Assembly: GCA_045617525.1 (NCBI GenBank) | Contig: JAZLIT010000239.1 | Span: 1-21,560, forward strand | Direction of reading: 5' to 3' | DNA: 21,560 bases | DNA from: JAZLIT01 sp045617525 | GTDB lineage: Bacteria > Bacillota > Bacilli > Bacillales_A > Planococcaceae | In this document: in pieces, positions 13,863 to 21,560 of the stretch | Position numbering within the stretch: position 1 is the stretch's first letter | Layout of the letters: each line of letters begins with the position of its first letter | Made by a program: the position numbers and the translations under genes | The notes under the pieces: generated by a model | The model's database searches: none | The model's input: the letters and a program-made list of their open reading frames with translations, nothing else | Told to the model about the DNA's origin: nothing

Positions 13863-14987
13863 TTATTCTGAACGTGATTCCGTCATTTGCTTCCAAACAG
13901 AGCCTTTTGCTTCCTCACCCTGTTCGATACGTGCAAGTGCCATTTTTGCTTGAAGCTTTACTTCAAATTCTTTATCCTGTGCTGCTTCTTTTAAAGCAGG
14001 AACTGCGATTTCCGTACCCGTTTCATACAAGTACATCGCAGCACGCCAGCGCACTAGTTTATTTTTATCTTGAAGAGCCGTAATCATTGCCGACTCAAAT
14101 TCTTGTAGGCCTAAATCACTCATACAATCGCCTGCCGTACGACGAACTGCTGCGCTCTTATCCTGTAATGCTCTAGATAATGCAGGAACTACTGCTACAT
14201 CTTCAATCATTCCAAGGTAAATCGTAGCTAAACGGCGGATCGACATTTGCTCATCTGCAAGTGCAGTCTCTAAAAGTGGTAAGTCGGATAATTCTGGATC
14301 AGGTAATTGGTCAAGCAATTGGAAGCGTGTTTGCCAATCTTCAGCTGCTTCAAACTCTGCTAAAGAAACTGGCTTCTTCTCAGATACCACTAATTTTTTT
14401 GTTGTATTTGCCGCCTCAACAATACGAGATAAGCGCTCCTGTGGGTACGTCGCTTGAATTTCTGCGACAACTGTATTTGCTACGTTTTCCTTTTCACCAT
14501 ATCGAATCCCGTAGTCTGACCATTCACGTTGGAAGATGTAATTCTCTTCCGCTGATTGTGTTTCAATTGCATCAAACGCCTCCTTGAAACGGTCGCCAGT
14601 GCTAATGCGTAATTCGCCTTCAGCATCAAATACTTTTACTTGAATTGGAATCCCTTTATACATTTGAACATTTACTTGAACTTCGCCAAAATGCTCGCCT
14701 GTTTGAATTGATGCTGCACTACCTTCGACCTTTTCACCGAGAACAGCACGGATATCTGCAAGGATATTTTCCCATGGAATTTTCGCATTACGTTCAACCG
14801 CTAAGAAATTTGCCACCTGGTAGATCCCTTTTACGCCTTCCACCCCAAAAATCGCTTTAATTTCTGGTTCGGCAGCAACAATATTATCCTTTGTGAAATT
14901 ATAACTTTTGCCAAAAGGTAAATCTTGATCAATGACAATTTTCATTGAATTTGGACTTGGTGTTGGTTCGATAGTTAAAATTTTCAT
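13863..14987 (-). CDS. cvfC: Conserved virulence factor C family protein
   Basis: This 374-residue cytoplasmic protein has an Nfu/NifU-type N-terminal domain (opening MKILTIEPTPSPNSMKIVID, about 4-85), a middle region of mixed strands (about 90-200), and HEAT-like helical repeats over about 215-365 (for example LPLLETALADEQMSIRRLAT and VPALSRALQDKSAAVRRTAG). It corresponds to Staphylococcus aureus CvfC and, as I recall, B. subtilis YpgR; the biochemical role is not settled. The Nfu-type domain lacks the CxxC iron-sulphur site of Nfu C-terminal domains, so scaffold activity should not be assumed. A good ribosome binding site (AAGGAGAG) overlaps the stop codon of the upstream ABC-F gene, 12 bases away, so they are cotranscribed. 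Confidence 0.88.
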   Translation of the reverse strand: MKILTIEPTPSPNSMKIVIDQDLPFGKSYNFTKDNIVAAEPEIKAIFGVEGVKGIYQVANFLAVERNAKIPWENILADIRAVLGEKVEGSAASIQTGEHFGEVQVNVQMYKGIPIQVKVFDAEGELRISTGDRFKEAFDAIETQSAEENYIFQREWSDYGIRYGEKENVANTVVAEIQATYPQERLSRIVEAANTTKKLVVSEKKPVSLAEFEAAEDWQTRFQLLDQLPDPELSDLPLLETALADEQMSIRRLATIYLGMIEDVAVVPALSRALQDKSAAVRRTAGDCMSDLGLQEFESAMITALQDKNKLVRWRAAMYLYETGTEIAVPALKEAAQDKEFEVKLQAKMALARIEQGEEAKGSVWKQMTESRSE

Positions 14988-14999
14988 GTTTCGCTCTCC

Positions 15000-16886
15000 T
15001 TATCCGTTAACTAGTTCTTCTAAGTAAGACCAGCGCTCAAGTAAATGTTCATAATGACTGTTTAATGCATCTAAGTCATCTGTTAATTTTTGTAGCAATG
15101 TAAAATCTGCTCCCGTGTTTGCTATACTTGCCTCTGCCTGTTCGATTTTCGCCTCAGTAGTAGCAATTTCTTCTGCAATTGTATCCCATTCTTTTTGCTC
15201 TTTAAATGTTAGCTTCTTTTTCTCTTGCTTTGCTTTATCTTGACGTACTTTTTCAAGCTTTTGCTCTTTTGCTTCTTCAGCATCTTGAGTAGCTTTAATT
15301 ACTAAGTAATCTGTATATACTTCTAAGTACTCATCTACATTGCCTTTCCCATCTAACACCCATAATTTGCGGGCGATACGGTCTAGGAAGAAACGATCAT
15401 GGGAAATCGTAATAACAACACCTGGGAAATGCTCGATGAAGTCCTCTAAAACACCTAGCGTTTCTATATCAAGGTCATTTGTGGGCTCATCTAGTAATAA
15501 TACATTTGGCTGCTCCATTAATAAGCGCAGTAAATGCAAACGTTTGCGCTCGCCACCTGACAGCTTGCTAATTGGCGTACCATGCGAATTTAATGGGAAT
15601 AAAAAGCGCTCTAACATTTGAGTCGCAGAATAGCGAACCCCATCTGAATCGGCAATATCATTTGACGCCTCACGAATGTATTCAATCATACGCTCATTTT
15701 CATTCATTAATGGTAGTGCTTGTTTGAAGTGTAGAAGTTTTACCGTTGCACCAACGATTACTTCCCCTTTATCTGGCGCTAATTCACCAGCAAGCATGTT
15801 CATAACAGTTGATTTACCGTAACCATTTGCTCCGATAATTCCGATACGATCGCCTTGCTGTAATAAGAATTTGAAGTCTTCAACGATTTTACGATCGCCA
15901 AATGTTTTACTAATGCCTTCAGACTCTAAAACTTTACGGCCAAGTCGCGTTGTTGCTAATGATAATTCCAAGCTTTCATCTTTAGTATTGCGATCAACCG
16001 CATCATCTAATTGATCAAAGCGTTGAATACGGGCTTTTTGCTTTGTTGTACGTGCTTTTGCACCACGACGTATCCATTTAAGCTCTGAACGGTAACGGTT
16101 ACGTAATTTTGCTTGTGTTGATGCGTTATTTTCCTCACGAATCGCACGTGCTTCTAAAAATTCCCCGTAGTTACCTGTGTGACGGTAAAGTGTTTGGTCG
16201 GCAAGCTCATAAATATGTGTCGAAATTTCATCTAAGAAATAACGGTCATGGGTAATGAATATAACAGCGCCTGTTAAGCGTGACACCATGTCCTGTAGCC
16301 ATTCAGTTGATTCCACATCTAGATGGTTGGTAGGCTCGTCAAGTAAATATAAATCAGCTGGTTCGATTAACACTTTTGCTAATGCCACACGTTTTTGTTG
16401 GCCACCTGATAATTCCGTTACTTCACGGTCAAAGAAATCAATGCCAAGCTTCGTTAATGCTTGCTTCGCTAAACTGTTTACATCCCAAGCATTATAGTCA
16501 TCCATTTGCTGTTGCAAACGGAATAATTCATTTTGCAGTACTTCTGATTCTGGGTCCAAAATCATTTCCGCTAACGCATCTTCATATTGGCGGTTCAATT
16601 GTAAAATCGGCGCATCCCCGTTGAATACTGCTTGTAACACGGTTTCTCCTGGTGTAAATTTTGGATCCTGTTCTAAATACGCAATTCGGTATTTATTTGG
16701 ACATTCAATCGTCGCTTCATCAGCCTCTTGAATACCCGCGATAATTCCAAGTAGCGTCGATTTACCCGTTCCATTAATCCCGATTAAACCCGCACGCTCC
16801 CCTTCATAAATTGTAAAATCTACATTTTCAAAAAGCGTTTTCGCGCCTACTGTTTTCTTTAAATTTGTAACGATTAAATGGCTCAT
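15000..16886 (-). CDS. ABC-F ATPase, Uup/YfmR type
   Basis: This 628-residue soluble protein has two ABC ATPase domains and no membrane segments, so it acts on the ribosome rather than in transport. Domain 1 has Walker A G36-INGTGKST44, signature LSGGQQKR (about 159-166) and Walker B LYLLDEPTNHLD. Domain 2 has GANGYGKST, LSGGERKR and VLLLDEPTNDLD. The catalytic glutamates are intact. A basic linker between the domains (about 245-300, with LKWIRRGAKARTTKQKARIQ) and a C-terminal coiled coil (about 545-628, rich in K, E and Q) are as in Uup/YfmR. YfmR of B. subtilis helps ribosomes stalled in translation, notably at polyproline together with EF-P; the same role here is inferred. Its start codon overlaps the HD gene stop (ATGA), indicating coupled translation. 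Confidence 0.93.
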   Translation of the reverse strand: MSHLIVTNLKKTVGAKTLFENVDFTIYEGERAGLIGINGTGKSTLLGIIAGIQEADEATIECPNKYRIAYLEQDPKFTPGETVLQAVFNGDAPILQLNRQYEDALAEMILDPESEVLQNELFRLQQQMDDYNAWDVNSLAKQALTKLGIDFFDREVTELSGGQQKRVALAKVLIEPADLYLLDEPTNHLDVESTEWLQDMVSRLTGAVIFITHDRYFLDEISTHIYELADQTLYRHTGNYGEFLEARAIREENNASTQAKLRNRYRSELKWIRRGAKARTTKQKARIQRFDQLDDAVDRNTKDESLELSLATTRLGRKVLESEGISKTFGDRKIVEDFKFLLQQGDRIGIIGANGYGKSTVMNMLAGELAPDKGEVIVGATVKLLHFKQALPLMNENERMIEYIREASNDIADSDGVRYSATQMLERFLFPLNSHGTPISKLSGGERKRLHLLRLLMEQPNVLLLDEPTNDLDIETLGVLEDFIEHFPGVVITISHDRFFLDRIARKLWVLDGKGNVDEYLEVYTDYLVIKATQDAEEAKEQKLEKVRQDKAKQEKKKLTFKEQKEWDTIAEEIATTEAKIEQAEASIANTGADFTLLQKLTDDLDALNSHYEHLLERWSYLEELVNG

Positions 16887-17512
16887 AAAATCCCGTCTCT
16901 CTCATTTTTTAGCTGAAGTAAAAAGCTTTCCATAAAGGCGTGGCGTGCTTGAGCCATTTCTCGCCCTTTTTTGGTAACCATTAAGTCCTTCAGTAAAAGT
17001 AATTTTTCGTAAAAATGTGTTACAGATGCAGTCGATTTTGAACGATATTCTTCAACCGACATTTCACCGCGTACCTCTTCTTCATCCTTATATAATGGGC
17101 GTCCTTTTGCCCCACCATAGGCAAATGTACGGGCAATCCCAACGGCACCAATCGCATCTAAACGGTCGGCATCACGTACAATTTTCGCTTCAATTGAAGT
17201 CGCCTCTAATTCATTTCCTCCATTAAAGGAAACCTCCGCGATGATCGCACGAATTTGATTTTGCTCTTCTTCAGATAAATTAAGTAGCTGTAAAATACGC
17301 TCTTCATTTGATTTATCCGCAGCATACTTTGAATCACTAACATCATGTAATAATACGGCTAATCGAACAAGCAAGGCATTCGCAGTTGGCTCTGTGTTTA
17401 GAATCGCTTCTGCATTTTGATAAACCCGTTCAATATGCAAAAAGTCATGACTTGCATCCATACCTCCATAAATAACTCGCACTAGCTCTTTGCATTTCTC
17501 AATTTGGTTCAT
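16883..17512 (-). CDS. HD-domain phosphohydrolase
   Basis: This is a 209-residue metal-dependent phosphohydrolase of the HD superfamily, similar in kind to B. subtilis YedJ. The metal-binding pattern is complete: H22 (in SHDFLHIERV), H56-D57 (VLLHDVSDSKY) and D114 with D116 (VRDADRLDAIG). The segment GIARTFAYGGAKGRPLY is typical of this group. The physiological substrate, probably a nucleotide, is unknown. The start is uncertain: ATG 17512 is used, but ATG 17530 and GTG 17533 are in frame and none has a proper ribosome binding site. The stop overlaps the ABC-F start by 4 bases, so this is the first gene of the HD/ABC-F/cvfC operon. It is divergent from the chemoreceptor at 17663. Confidence 0.9.
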   Translation of the reverse strand: MNQIEKCKELVRVIYGGMDASHDFLHIERVYQNAEAILNTEPTANALLVRLAVLLHDVSDSKYAADKSNEERILQLLNLSEEEQNQIRAIIAEVSFNGGNELEATSIEAKIVRDADRLDAIGAVGIARTFAYGGAKGRPLYKDEEEVRGEMSVEEYRSKSTASVTHFYEKLLLLKDLMVTKKGREMAQARHAFMESFLLQLKNERDGIL

Positions 17513-17662
17513 AAGTTTCACTACTTTCATCACATTTTTGAATTAGTTGTTTTATTAATATACTATTTCTGTTATAGTTTCCTAATGAATTCCATTAAAT
17601 TTTACTTAAATAAAGTTGTGGACTATTTATTTTATCACGTTTAATTACATAGGGGGATATTT

Positions 17663-19369
17663 ATGACTAGATTCAATATTTTTAGTAAGTTAAAAACAGT
17701 TCGAATGAAAATCATTTTAGCTTTTTCATGTATTATTTCAATGTTATTGATTTATCAAACGTTCATTTATCTTGCGAATAACGAAATTTTAGGGTCTACG
17801 GAAAAACTAATCGAGCAAGAATTTGTGGCTTCAGATTTAGCAAACAAATTATCACAATCGGTAGCCCTTCAAACCGCAGAAATCCGCGGCTATCTCTTAA
17901 CAGGTGACGAGAAATATCTAAATATATTTTACGAGCAGCATGAAAGTGCACAGCAGCTCCACAAGGATCTAAGTAAAATTGATCCTGAAAATACGGAGCT
18001 TATGAAAGCACAAACGTTAGATGAAACATGGATTGATGTGATTGAAAATTCTGTCTTGAAACCATTTGAGCAAGGAAATAGTGAGCTGGCTATTCGAGAA
18101 TTCACTGCGAAGGAATCCGATTCGCTTGCGCTTCAAGCAATTTTTGACAACATTAATGAAGGATACAAGCAGCAAATGACTCAGTTAGGCGAACATATCG
18201 CAGGTCAAATGCATGCGTTTGAAACTGCGCAAAAGGTCTTTTCAATGATTTGTATATTCGTTGCATTCTTAATGACTTATATCGTTATTAAAATGATCGT
18301 ATCGCCAGTAAAACGTTTAATGCTTCGAATGAAGAGTATTACACAGGGTGAATTAAACCACCCTTCACTAAAAGTTCAATCCATCGATGAATTAGGTCAA
18401 TTAACAGTGGCTACAAATGAAATGACAAAGAAATTGCAAACAATGGTCCAACAAATTCAATATGAATCAAGTAATGTCAATAACAGCAGCACTTTATTAA
18501 ATCAATCTGCTGATGAAGTTACACAAGGTGCAACTCAAACAGCACAAACAATTGGCCAAATTGCCGAGGGGGCTGAGGAACAAGCAATTGCAGCAAGTCA
18601 GCTACGTGATTTAATGTCGCAATTTAATGCATCGATCATAGAAACCGTTCACGATAGTCAGGCTGTCGAGCAGTTTTCGATAGATATAAGTAAAAAGACC
18701 GCTCATGGGCTAATGCTTATGCAGCAAAGCGAAAAGCAAATGCAAACAATTGATACAATCGTTAAAAATTCAGTAACACGTGTTTCAGGTTTAAATGAGC
18801 AAACACAAGAAATTTCGCAATTAGTGTCTGTTATTACTACGATTGCTGACCAAACAAATTTATTAGCATTAAATGCAGCAATTGAGGCAGCACGTGCTGG
18901 AGAACACGGAAAAGGCTTTGCAGTCGTGGCAGATGAGGTCCGAAAATTAGCTGAGCAGGTATCCTACTCAGTAAAAGATATTTCAGGGATCGTTGGTTCT
19001 ATTCAGTCAGAGGCTGGCCAAGTTATGACAACATTAAGAAATGGCTATGAAGAAGTAGAACGTGGAACATTACAAGTAAACCTTTCAAATGAGACGTATC
19101 AGGAAATTTCGAATGCCATAATTGAATTGGGAATCACAACTAAAGGAATTGCCTCTAAGCTAACGCACATTCAATCTGAATCCAAGCAGATTGACAATGC
19201 CATTGAAAACATTGCCGCAGTAACTGAGGAATCCGCTGCTAGCTCTCAAGAAACAGCCGCTACAATCGAGGAGGTTGCCTCGTCTATGGATGAAATTTCA
19301 GTACAGGCGCAGCAATTAGCTACTTCAGCAGATGAACTCGAAATTTTAGTAAAACAATTTAAGTTGTAG
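17663..19369 (+). CDS. Methyl-accepting chemotaxis protein with CHASE3/4-helix sensor
   Basis: This 568-residue chemoreceptor has TM1 at about 15-38 and TM2 at about 193-212. The outer region of about 150 residues is all-helical and contains LQTAEIRGYLLTGDEKYLNI (69-88), the hallmark of CHASE3/four-helix-bundle sensors. HAMP is at about 213-266. The cytoplasmic signalling part has the conserved tip DQTNLLALNAAIEAARAGEH and GKGFAVVADEVRKLAEQ, and ends ADELEILVKQFKL. Its sensor differs from that of the receptor at 11951, so the two are not simple duplicates. The ribosome binding site AGGGGGAT lies 5-6 bases before the ATG. It is monocistronic, with a shared terminator after it. The ligand is unknown. 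Confidence 0.93.
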   Translation: MTRFNIFSKLKTVRMKIILAFSCIISMLLIYQTFIYLANNEILGSTEKLIEQEFVASDLANKLSQSVALQTAEIRGYLLTGDEKYLNIFYEQHESAQQLHKDLSKIDPENTELMKAQTLDETWIDVIENSVLKPFEQGNSELAIREFTAKESDSLALQAIFDNINEGYKQQMTQLGEHIAGQMHAFETAQKVFSMICIFVAFLMTYIVIKMIVSPVKRLMLRMKSITQGELNHPSLKVQSIDELGQLTVATNEMTKKLQTMVQQIQYESSNVNNSSTLLNQSADEVTQGATQTAQTIGQIAEGAEEQAIAASQLRDLMSQFNASIIETVHDSQAVEQFSIDISKKTAHGLMLMQQSEKQMQTIDTIVKNSVTRVSGLNEQTQEISQLVSVITTIADQTNLLALNAAIEAARAGEHGKGFAVVADEVRKLAEQVSYSVKDISGIVGSIQSEAGQVMTTLRNGYEEVERGTLQVNLSNETYQEISNAIIELGITTKGIASKLTHIQSESKQIDNAIENIAAVTEESAASSQETAATIEEVASSMDEISVQAQQLATSADELEILVKQFKL

Positions 19370-19381
19370 CCTATAAAACGT

Positions 19382-19435
19382 AAAAAGCTTAGGAAGCGCA
19401 ATATTACATGCGTTGACCTAAGCTTTTTAATTTTT
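19382..19435. terminator. Bidirectional terminator between chemoreceptor and fhs
   Basis: Perfect arms AAAAAGCTTAGG (19382-19393) and CCTAAGCTTTTT (19417-19428) enclose an inner CGCA/TGCG stem (19397-19400, 19409-19412). T-rich tails occur on both strands, so it can serve the receptor gene from the left and fhs (stop at 19437) from the right. Confidence 0.9.
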
Positions 19436-19436
19436 A

Positions 19437-21110
19437 TTAGAATAACCCTAAAGCGCTACCATCTTCTGCAACATCCATACGTAAGGCTGCTGGTTGCTTT
19501 GGTAAGCCTGGCATTGTCATAATATCCCCTGTTAAACATACGATAAAGCCCGCACCTAATTTAGGTGTCACTTCACGCACGGTTACAGTAAATCCTTCAG
19601 GACGGCCAAGTAATGATGGTTGATCTGATAAAGAATATTGCGTTTTCGCCATACAGATTGGCAGCTTATCCCAACCAAATTTTTGTAGGTTTGCAATTTG
19701 TTTTTTCGCACTATCTGTAAACTGAACGCCTGCACCGCCGTAAACTTTCTGTACAATCGTCGTTACTTTATGTTCAATTGAATCCGTTACTTCATAAAGT
19801 TGATGGAAGTTTGATGGTGTTTCGATTGCTTCAAGTACTTGCTGTGCTAGCTCAAGACCACCCTTTCCGCCTTCTTCCCATACATTTGTGCGTGCCATTC
19901 GAACACCATTTTCAGTTGCCCATGCAAGTACAGTCGCAAGTTCAGCTTCTGTATCTGTCACAAAACGATTTAATGCAACGACAGGCTCAACACCAAATGT
20001 ACGTACTGTATCAACATGCTTTGCTAAATTTTGAATACCAACTTTAAGCGCGTCCACATTTTCAGCCACTAAATCTGTTTTCGCAACACCACCATGCATT
20101 TTAAGCGCTCTAATTGTTGCCACAACGACAACTGCTGATGGTGCAAATCCACCTTCACGTGCCTTAATGTTCATGAACTTTTCTGCACCAAGATCAGAGC
20201 CAAATCCAGCCTCTGTTACTACGATATCCGCTAACTTACGGGCAGTTTGTGTCGCTATAATCGAGTTACAACCATGGGCGATATTTGCGAAGGGACCTCC
20301 ATGGATTATCGCTGGAGTACCCTCAATCGTTTGCACTAAGTTTGGTTTTAACGCTTCCTTCAATAGTAAAGTTAGTGCGCCTTGTACACCCAGTTCGCGT
20401 ACAGTAATTGGCTCACGAGCATATGTATAGCCAATAACAATACGTGCAATACGCTCTCTTAAGTCGACAATGCTTGTTGCTAAACAGAAAATCGCCATAA
20501 TTTCAGACGCTACTGTAATGTCAAAGCCATCTTGACGTGGTACACCTTGTAATGGCCCACCCAAGCCAATCGTAACATTGCGAAGTGCACGGTCATTTAA
20601 GTCTACAACGCGCTTCCATGTTATACGACGAGGGTCTAAATTCAAGTCATTGCCTTGGTGAATATGATTGTCGATAAATGCTGCTAAAGCATTGTTCGCT
20701 GATGTAATTGCATGTAAATCACCTGTGAAGTGAAGATTAATATCTTCCATTGGTAATACTTGTGCGTAGCCTCCACCTGTTGCCCCACCCTTCACGCCCA
20801 TTACAGGTCCTAAAGATGGTTCGCGTAATGCTACCATTACATTTTTACCTAATTGGTTTAGGGCATCCGATAAACCTACTGTTACCGTAGATTTTCCTTC
20901 GCCTGCTGGTGTTGGGCTTATTGCTGTTACAAGAACAACTTTTGCAGTTGCCGGTTGTTGAATTTTAAGTGGATCAATTTTCGCTTTGTATCGTCCATAT
21001 TGTTCTACTGCATCTTCTGGAATGCCTGCTTTTTTAGCTATTTCCGTAATTGGTTGAATTTCTACTGCTGAGGCTATTTCTAAATCAGTTAAATAGTGCT
21101 TTGCCGTCAT
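19437..21110 (-). CDS. fhs: Formate-tetrahydrofolate ligase
   Basis: Fhs joins formate to tetrahydrofolate with ATP, giving 10-formyl-THF for purine and formyl-methionine synthesis. The 557-residue protein is full length for the family. It carries the P-loop TAISPTPAGEGKST (62-75), REPSLGPVMGVKGGATGGG after it, and the conserved INLHFTGDLHAITSANN and EAGFGSDLGAEKF blocks, ending GSALGLF. The ATG at 21110 is preferred because AAGGCGGT stands 9 bases before it and known family members begin near this point. An in-frame ATG at 21215 would add 35 residues lying over the promoter region. It is a single gene with a shared terminator at 19382-19435, divergent from the cold-shock gene. Confidence 0.97.
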   Translation of the reverse strand: MTAKHYLTDLEIASAVEIQPITEIAKKAGIPEDAVEQYGRYKAKIDPLKIQQPATAKVVLVTAISPTPAGEGKSTVTVGLSDALNQLGKNVMVALREPSLGPVMGVKGGATGGGYAQVLPMEDINLHFTGDLHAITSANNALAAFIDNHIHQGNDLNLDPRRITWKRVVDLNDRALRNVTIGLGGPLQGVPRQDGFDITVASEIMAIFCLATSIVDLRERIARIVIGYTYAREPITVRELGVQGALTLLLKEALKPNLVQTIEGTPAIIHGGPFANIAHGCNSIIATQTARKLADIVVTEAGFGSDLGAEKFMNIKAREGGFAPSAVVVVATIRALKMHGGVAKTDLVAENVDALKVGIQNLAKHVDTVRTFGVEPVVALNRFVTDTEAELATVLAWATENGVRMARTNVWEEGGKGGLELAQQVLEAIETPSNFHQLYEVTDSIEHKVTTIVQKVYGGAGVQFTDSAKKQIANLQKFGWDKLPICMAKTQYSLSDQPSLLGRPEGFTVTVREVTPKLGAGFIVCLTGDIMTMPGLPKQPAALRMDVAEDGSALGLF

Positions 21111-21162
21111 GATGCTACCGCCTTTTTTATATTGTATTGAATCTTCTTTATTATATGACTTT

Positions 21163-21183
21163 TTGTCGAAAACATGTCGACAA
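21163..21183. promoter_or_regulatory. Inverted repeat upstream of fhs, possible operator
   Basis: TTGTCGA (21163-21169) and TCGACAA (21177-21183) are a perfect 7-bp inverted repeat with a 7-base centre. It lies 53 bases before the fhs start and just upstream of a minus-strand TATAAT-like -10 (near 21152-21157), so it would cover the -35 region of fhs. The cognate factor is unknown. Confidence 0.45.
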
Positions 21184-21208
21184 CTTATAGCATTATTTCG
21201 ACGAATTA

Positions 21209-21237
21209 TTGACATTACTTGTATAGTGATATATATT
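21209..21237 (+). promoter_or_regulatory. Sigma-A promoter of the cold-shock gene
   Basis: A perfect -35 TTGACA (21209-21214) and -10 TATATT (21232-21237) are 17 bases apart. Transcription should start near 21244, giving a leader of roughly 53 bases, long enough for the structured 5' UTR common in cold-shock genes, although no specific motif is identified. Confidence 0.8.
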
Positions 21238-21296
21238 AAGACGGTAATTGTCTAAATTTTAAGAAAACAAACCACATAACGGAGGCGATTTTGGTC

Positions 21297-21503
21297 ATGA
21301 ATCAAGGTACTGTGAAATGGTTCAATAGCGAAAGAGGTTATGGTTTTATTGAATGTGACAACGGTGATGATGTATTTGTGCATTTTACAGGTTTCCAAAA
21401 TGAAAACTTCCGTACATTAGATGAAGGCGAAAAGGTGAAATTTGACATTGTGGAAGGCAATCGTGGTCCGCAGGCTTCAAATTTAACAAAGATTACGTCA
21501 TAA
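21297..21503 (+). CDS. Cold-shock domain protein (CspA/CspB family)
   Basis: This 68-residue single cold-shock domain is an RNA chaperone that binds single-stranded nucleic acid in the cytoplasm. The start MNQGTVKWFNSERGYGFIEC contains the RNP1-type RGYGFI (13-18), followed by RNP2-type DDVFVHF (24-30), and the end VEGNRGPQASNLTK is family-typical. Length is normal. The ATG at 21297 matches family starts; GGAGG (21281-21285) is 11 bases away. A TTG at 21291 has better spacing and would add two residues (MV), so the exact start is slightly uncertain. It has its own promoter and terminator. R13 and C20 replace the commoner K and V/E, a minor variation. Confidence 0.96.
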   Translation: MNQGTVKWFNSERGYGFIECDNGDDVFVHFTGFQNENFRTLDEGEKVKFDIVEGNRGPQASNLTKITS

Positions 21504-21518
21504 TAAATTAATTTTTCT

Positions 21519-21548
21519 GCACAGTTGAAATCTGTGCTTTTTATTTTG
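21519..21548 (+). terminator. Terminator of the cold-shock gene
   Basis: GCACAG (21519-21524) and CTGTGC (21532-21537) form a 6-bp stem with a 7-base loop, followed by TTTTTATTTT. It begins 16 bases after the stop codon. Confidence 0.85.
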
Positions 21549-21560
21549 ACTTTTTATAAA

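Noticed and set aside
21163..21205. PurR boxes upstream of fhs
   Set aside because: CGAA and TTCG cores are present, but the conserved C after CGAA is missing and the spacing is slightly too long. Recorded only as an unassigned inverted repeat.
21111..21215. 35-residue N-terminal extension of Fhs
   Set aside because: It covers the likely promoter and inverted repeat. The ribosome binding site is next to 21110, and family length fits without it.
1..21560. CRISPR array, tRNA, rRNA or intact insertion sequence
   Set aside because: No regularly spaced repeats, cloverleaf-like segments, rRNA-like conserved blocks or complete transposase genes were found on reading both strands by eye.

Overview
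The window looks like a chromosomal segment of a low-GC Gram-positive bacterium of the order Bacillales. A Planococcaceae member of the Lysinibacillus/Solibacillus type is my best guess. This is inferred from the AT-rich sequence, strong GGAGG-type ribosome binding sites, a T-box leader, U-tailed intrinsic terminators, and protein families typical of Bacillales (DUF3888, CvfC, the Uup/YfmR type of ABC-F protein). No rRNA, tRNA, CRISPR array, prophage or intact insertion sequence was seen.

Layout. 1-510: the first 16 codons of a truncated minus-strand gene, then a 47-residue lysine-rich small protein with its own terminator. 767-3377: a proline-type T-box riboswitch followed by proB and proA, the first two steps from glutamate to proline, closed by a bidirectional terminator. 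3380-5094: a membrane protein with a soluble tail, an EamA/DMT exporter, and the repair glycosylase Tag. 5665-7099: a gene-poor stretch carrying one secreted DUF3888 protein between hairpins and a repeated 11-mer. 7100-9289: beta-carbonic anhydrase, then a TetR regulator divergent from an NAD-type short-chain dehydrogenase, with a strong operator candidate between them.

9335-11802 is a four-gene minus-strand cluster: an ECF sigma factor, a six-TM membrane protein with a cytoplasmic zinc ribbon (overlapping the sigma gene), a small four-TM protein and a lipoprotein. It reads as a cell-envelope sensing module and is the least familiar system here. 11901-13850 carries a Cache-type chemoreceptor. 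13863-17512 is a tightly packed operon of an HD phosphohydrolase, an ABC-F ATPase (4-nt start/stop overlap) and CvfC (Nfu-like domain plus HEAT repeats). 17663-19369 is a second chemoreceptor with a CHASE3/four-helix-type sensor. 19437-21545 holds fhs (formate-tetrahydrofolate ligase) and, divergently, a cold-shock protein with a near-consensus promoter.

Most of the window is ordinary housekeeping and sensing. The observations most worth a second look are the ECF/zinc-ribbon cluster and the 21-bp-spaced repeat in front of it, the TGAACA operator, the two possible specifier codons in the proline T-box, and the HD/ABC-F/CvfC operon.
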